From Clostridium puniceum (GTDB lineage Bacteria > Bacillota > Clostridia > Clostridiales > Clostridiaceae): 40,691 bases of DNA. The stretch is taken from assembly GCF_002006345.1 (NCBI RefSeq), contig NZ_LZZM01000197.1, positions 1-40,691 on the forward strand, given 5' to 3'. The notes beneath the pieces are model-generated. The model made no database searches. It saw only the letters and a program-made list of their open reading frames with translations, and was not told the origin of the DNA. Shown here one piece after another: positions 40,625 through 40,691 of the stretch; position 1 is the first letter of the stretch, and each line of letters opens with the position of its first letter. A program made the position numbers and the translations under genes.

Positions 40625-40691
40625 TTAAACTGCATAAATTTTATCTAAGTGTGCTTCAAATAACTCTTCAGGAGTCTTATAGTTAAGTATT
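40625..40691 (-). CDS. IS30-family transposase, C-terminal end only
   Basis: The last 21 codons of a minus-strand frame read ILNYKTPEELFEAHLDKIYAV. The LNYKTPEE segment near the stop matches the C-terminus of IS30-family transposases. The rest lies outside the window, so it is unknown whether the gene is whole. An inverted-repeat end of the element should lie between about 40450 and 40620, but cannot be fixed without the other end. Confidence 0.7.
   Translation of the reverse strand, partial: ILNYKTPEELFEAHLDKIYAV

Overview
The window is low-GC DNA with strong AGGAGG-type ribosome binding sites, frequent TTG/GTG starts and anaerobic genes (asrABC sulfite reductase, hybrid-cluster protein, PocR-type chemoreceptor, two-cluster ferredoxin-like protein). 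This fits a Clostridium sensu stricto chromosome. No gene here fixes the species.

Positions 1 to about 7660 are the right end of a prophage or similar integrative element. Its tyrosine integrase ends 20 bp from the 3' end of a tRNA-Leu(GAG) gene, the expected attachment site. Behind the integrase lie a CI-like repressor, a divergent early promoter with three related operator-like sites, a Cro-like regulator, an antirepressor, and a leftward early operon. That operon has many tiny overlapping genes, a replisome organizer that appears to carry the replication origin inside it, and a phage-encoded DnaN-like sliding clamp. One rightward gene with its own promoter encodes a small protein of Cas2/VapD-like appearance. 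The other end of the element lies outside the window.

Positions 7660 to 27600 are ordinary chromosome. In order they hold a lytic transglycosylase with coaE, polA, an M29 aminopeptidase, a DUF3284-like protein, trpS with a small conserved gene, a universal stress protein and an Fe-S protein. Next come the nadABC operon (NadA has an odd repeat tail), a PocR-chemoreceptor gene broken by two compensating frameshifts, a GntR(YtrA)-ABC transporter operon, a KimA-like APC permease and an Nramp metal transporter. The inverted half-sites over the GntR promoter recur over the permease promoter, which suggests one regulon.

Positions 27700 to 36560 form a coherent redox-stress island: hcp, an uncharacterised protein plus hemerythrin, a formate/nitrite-family (hydrosulfide) channel with asrABC, and two Crp/Fnr-family regulators. 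Three promoters here carry a Crp-type palindrome whose centre is exactly 29 bp upstream of the -10 hexamer, the class II activator position. Two of them share TGTAA-N6-TTACA half-sites (one with two mismatches) and the third has GTGA-N6-TCAC. The third palindrome is also the apparent terminator hairpin of the regulator gene just upstream. I infer that the two regulators, whose recognition helices differ, divide these sites between them.

Positions 36560 to 40691 hold a large secreted beta-helix protein with five 85-residue FN3-like repeats, an OhrR-type regulator and the 3' end of an IS30-like transposase cut by the window edge.
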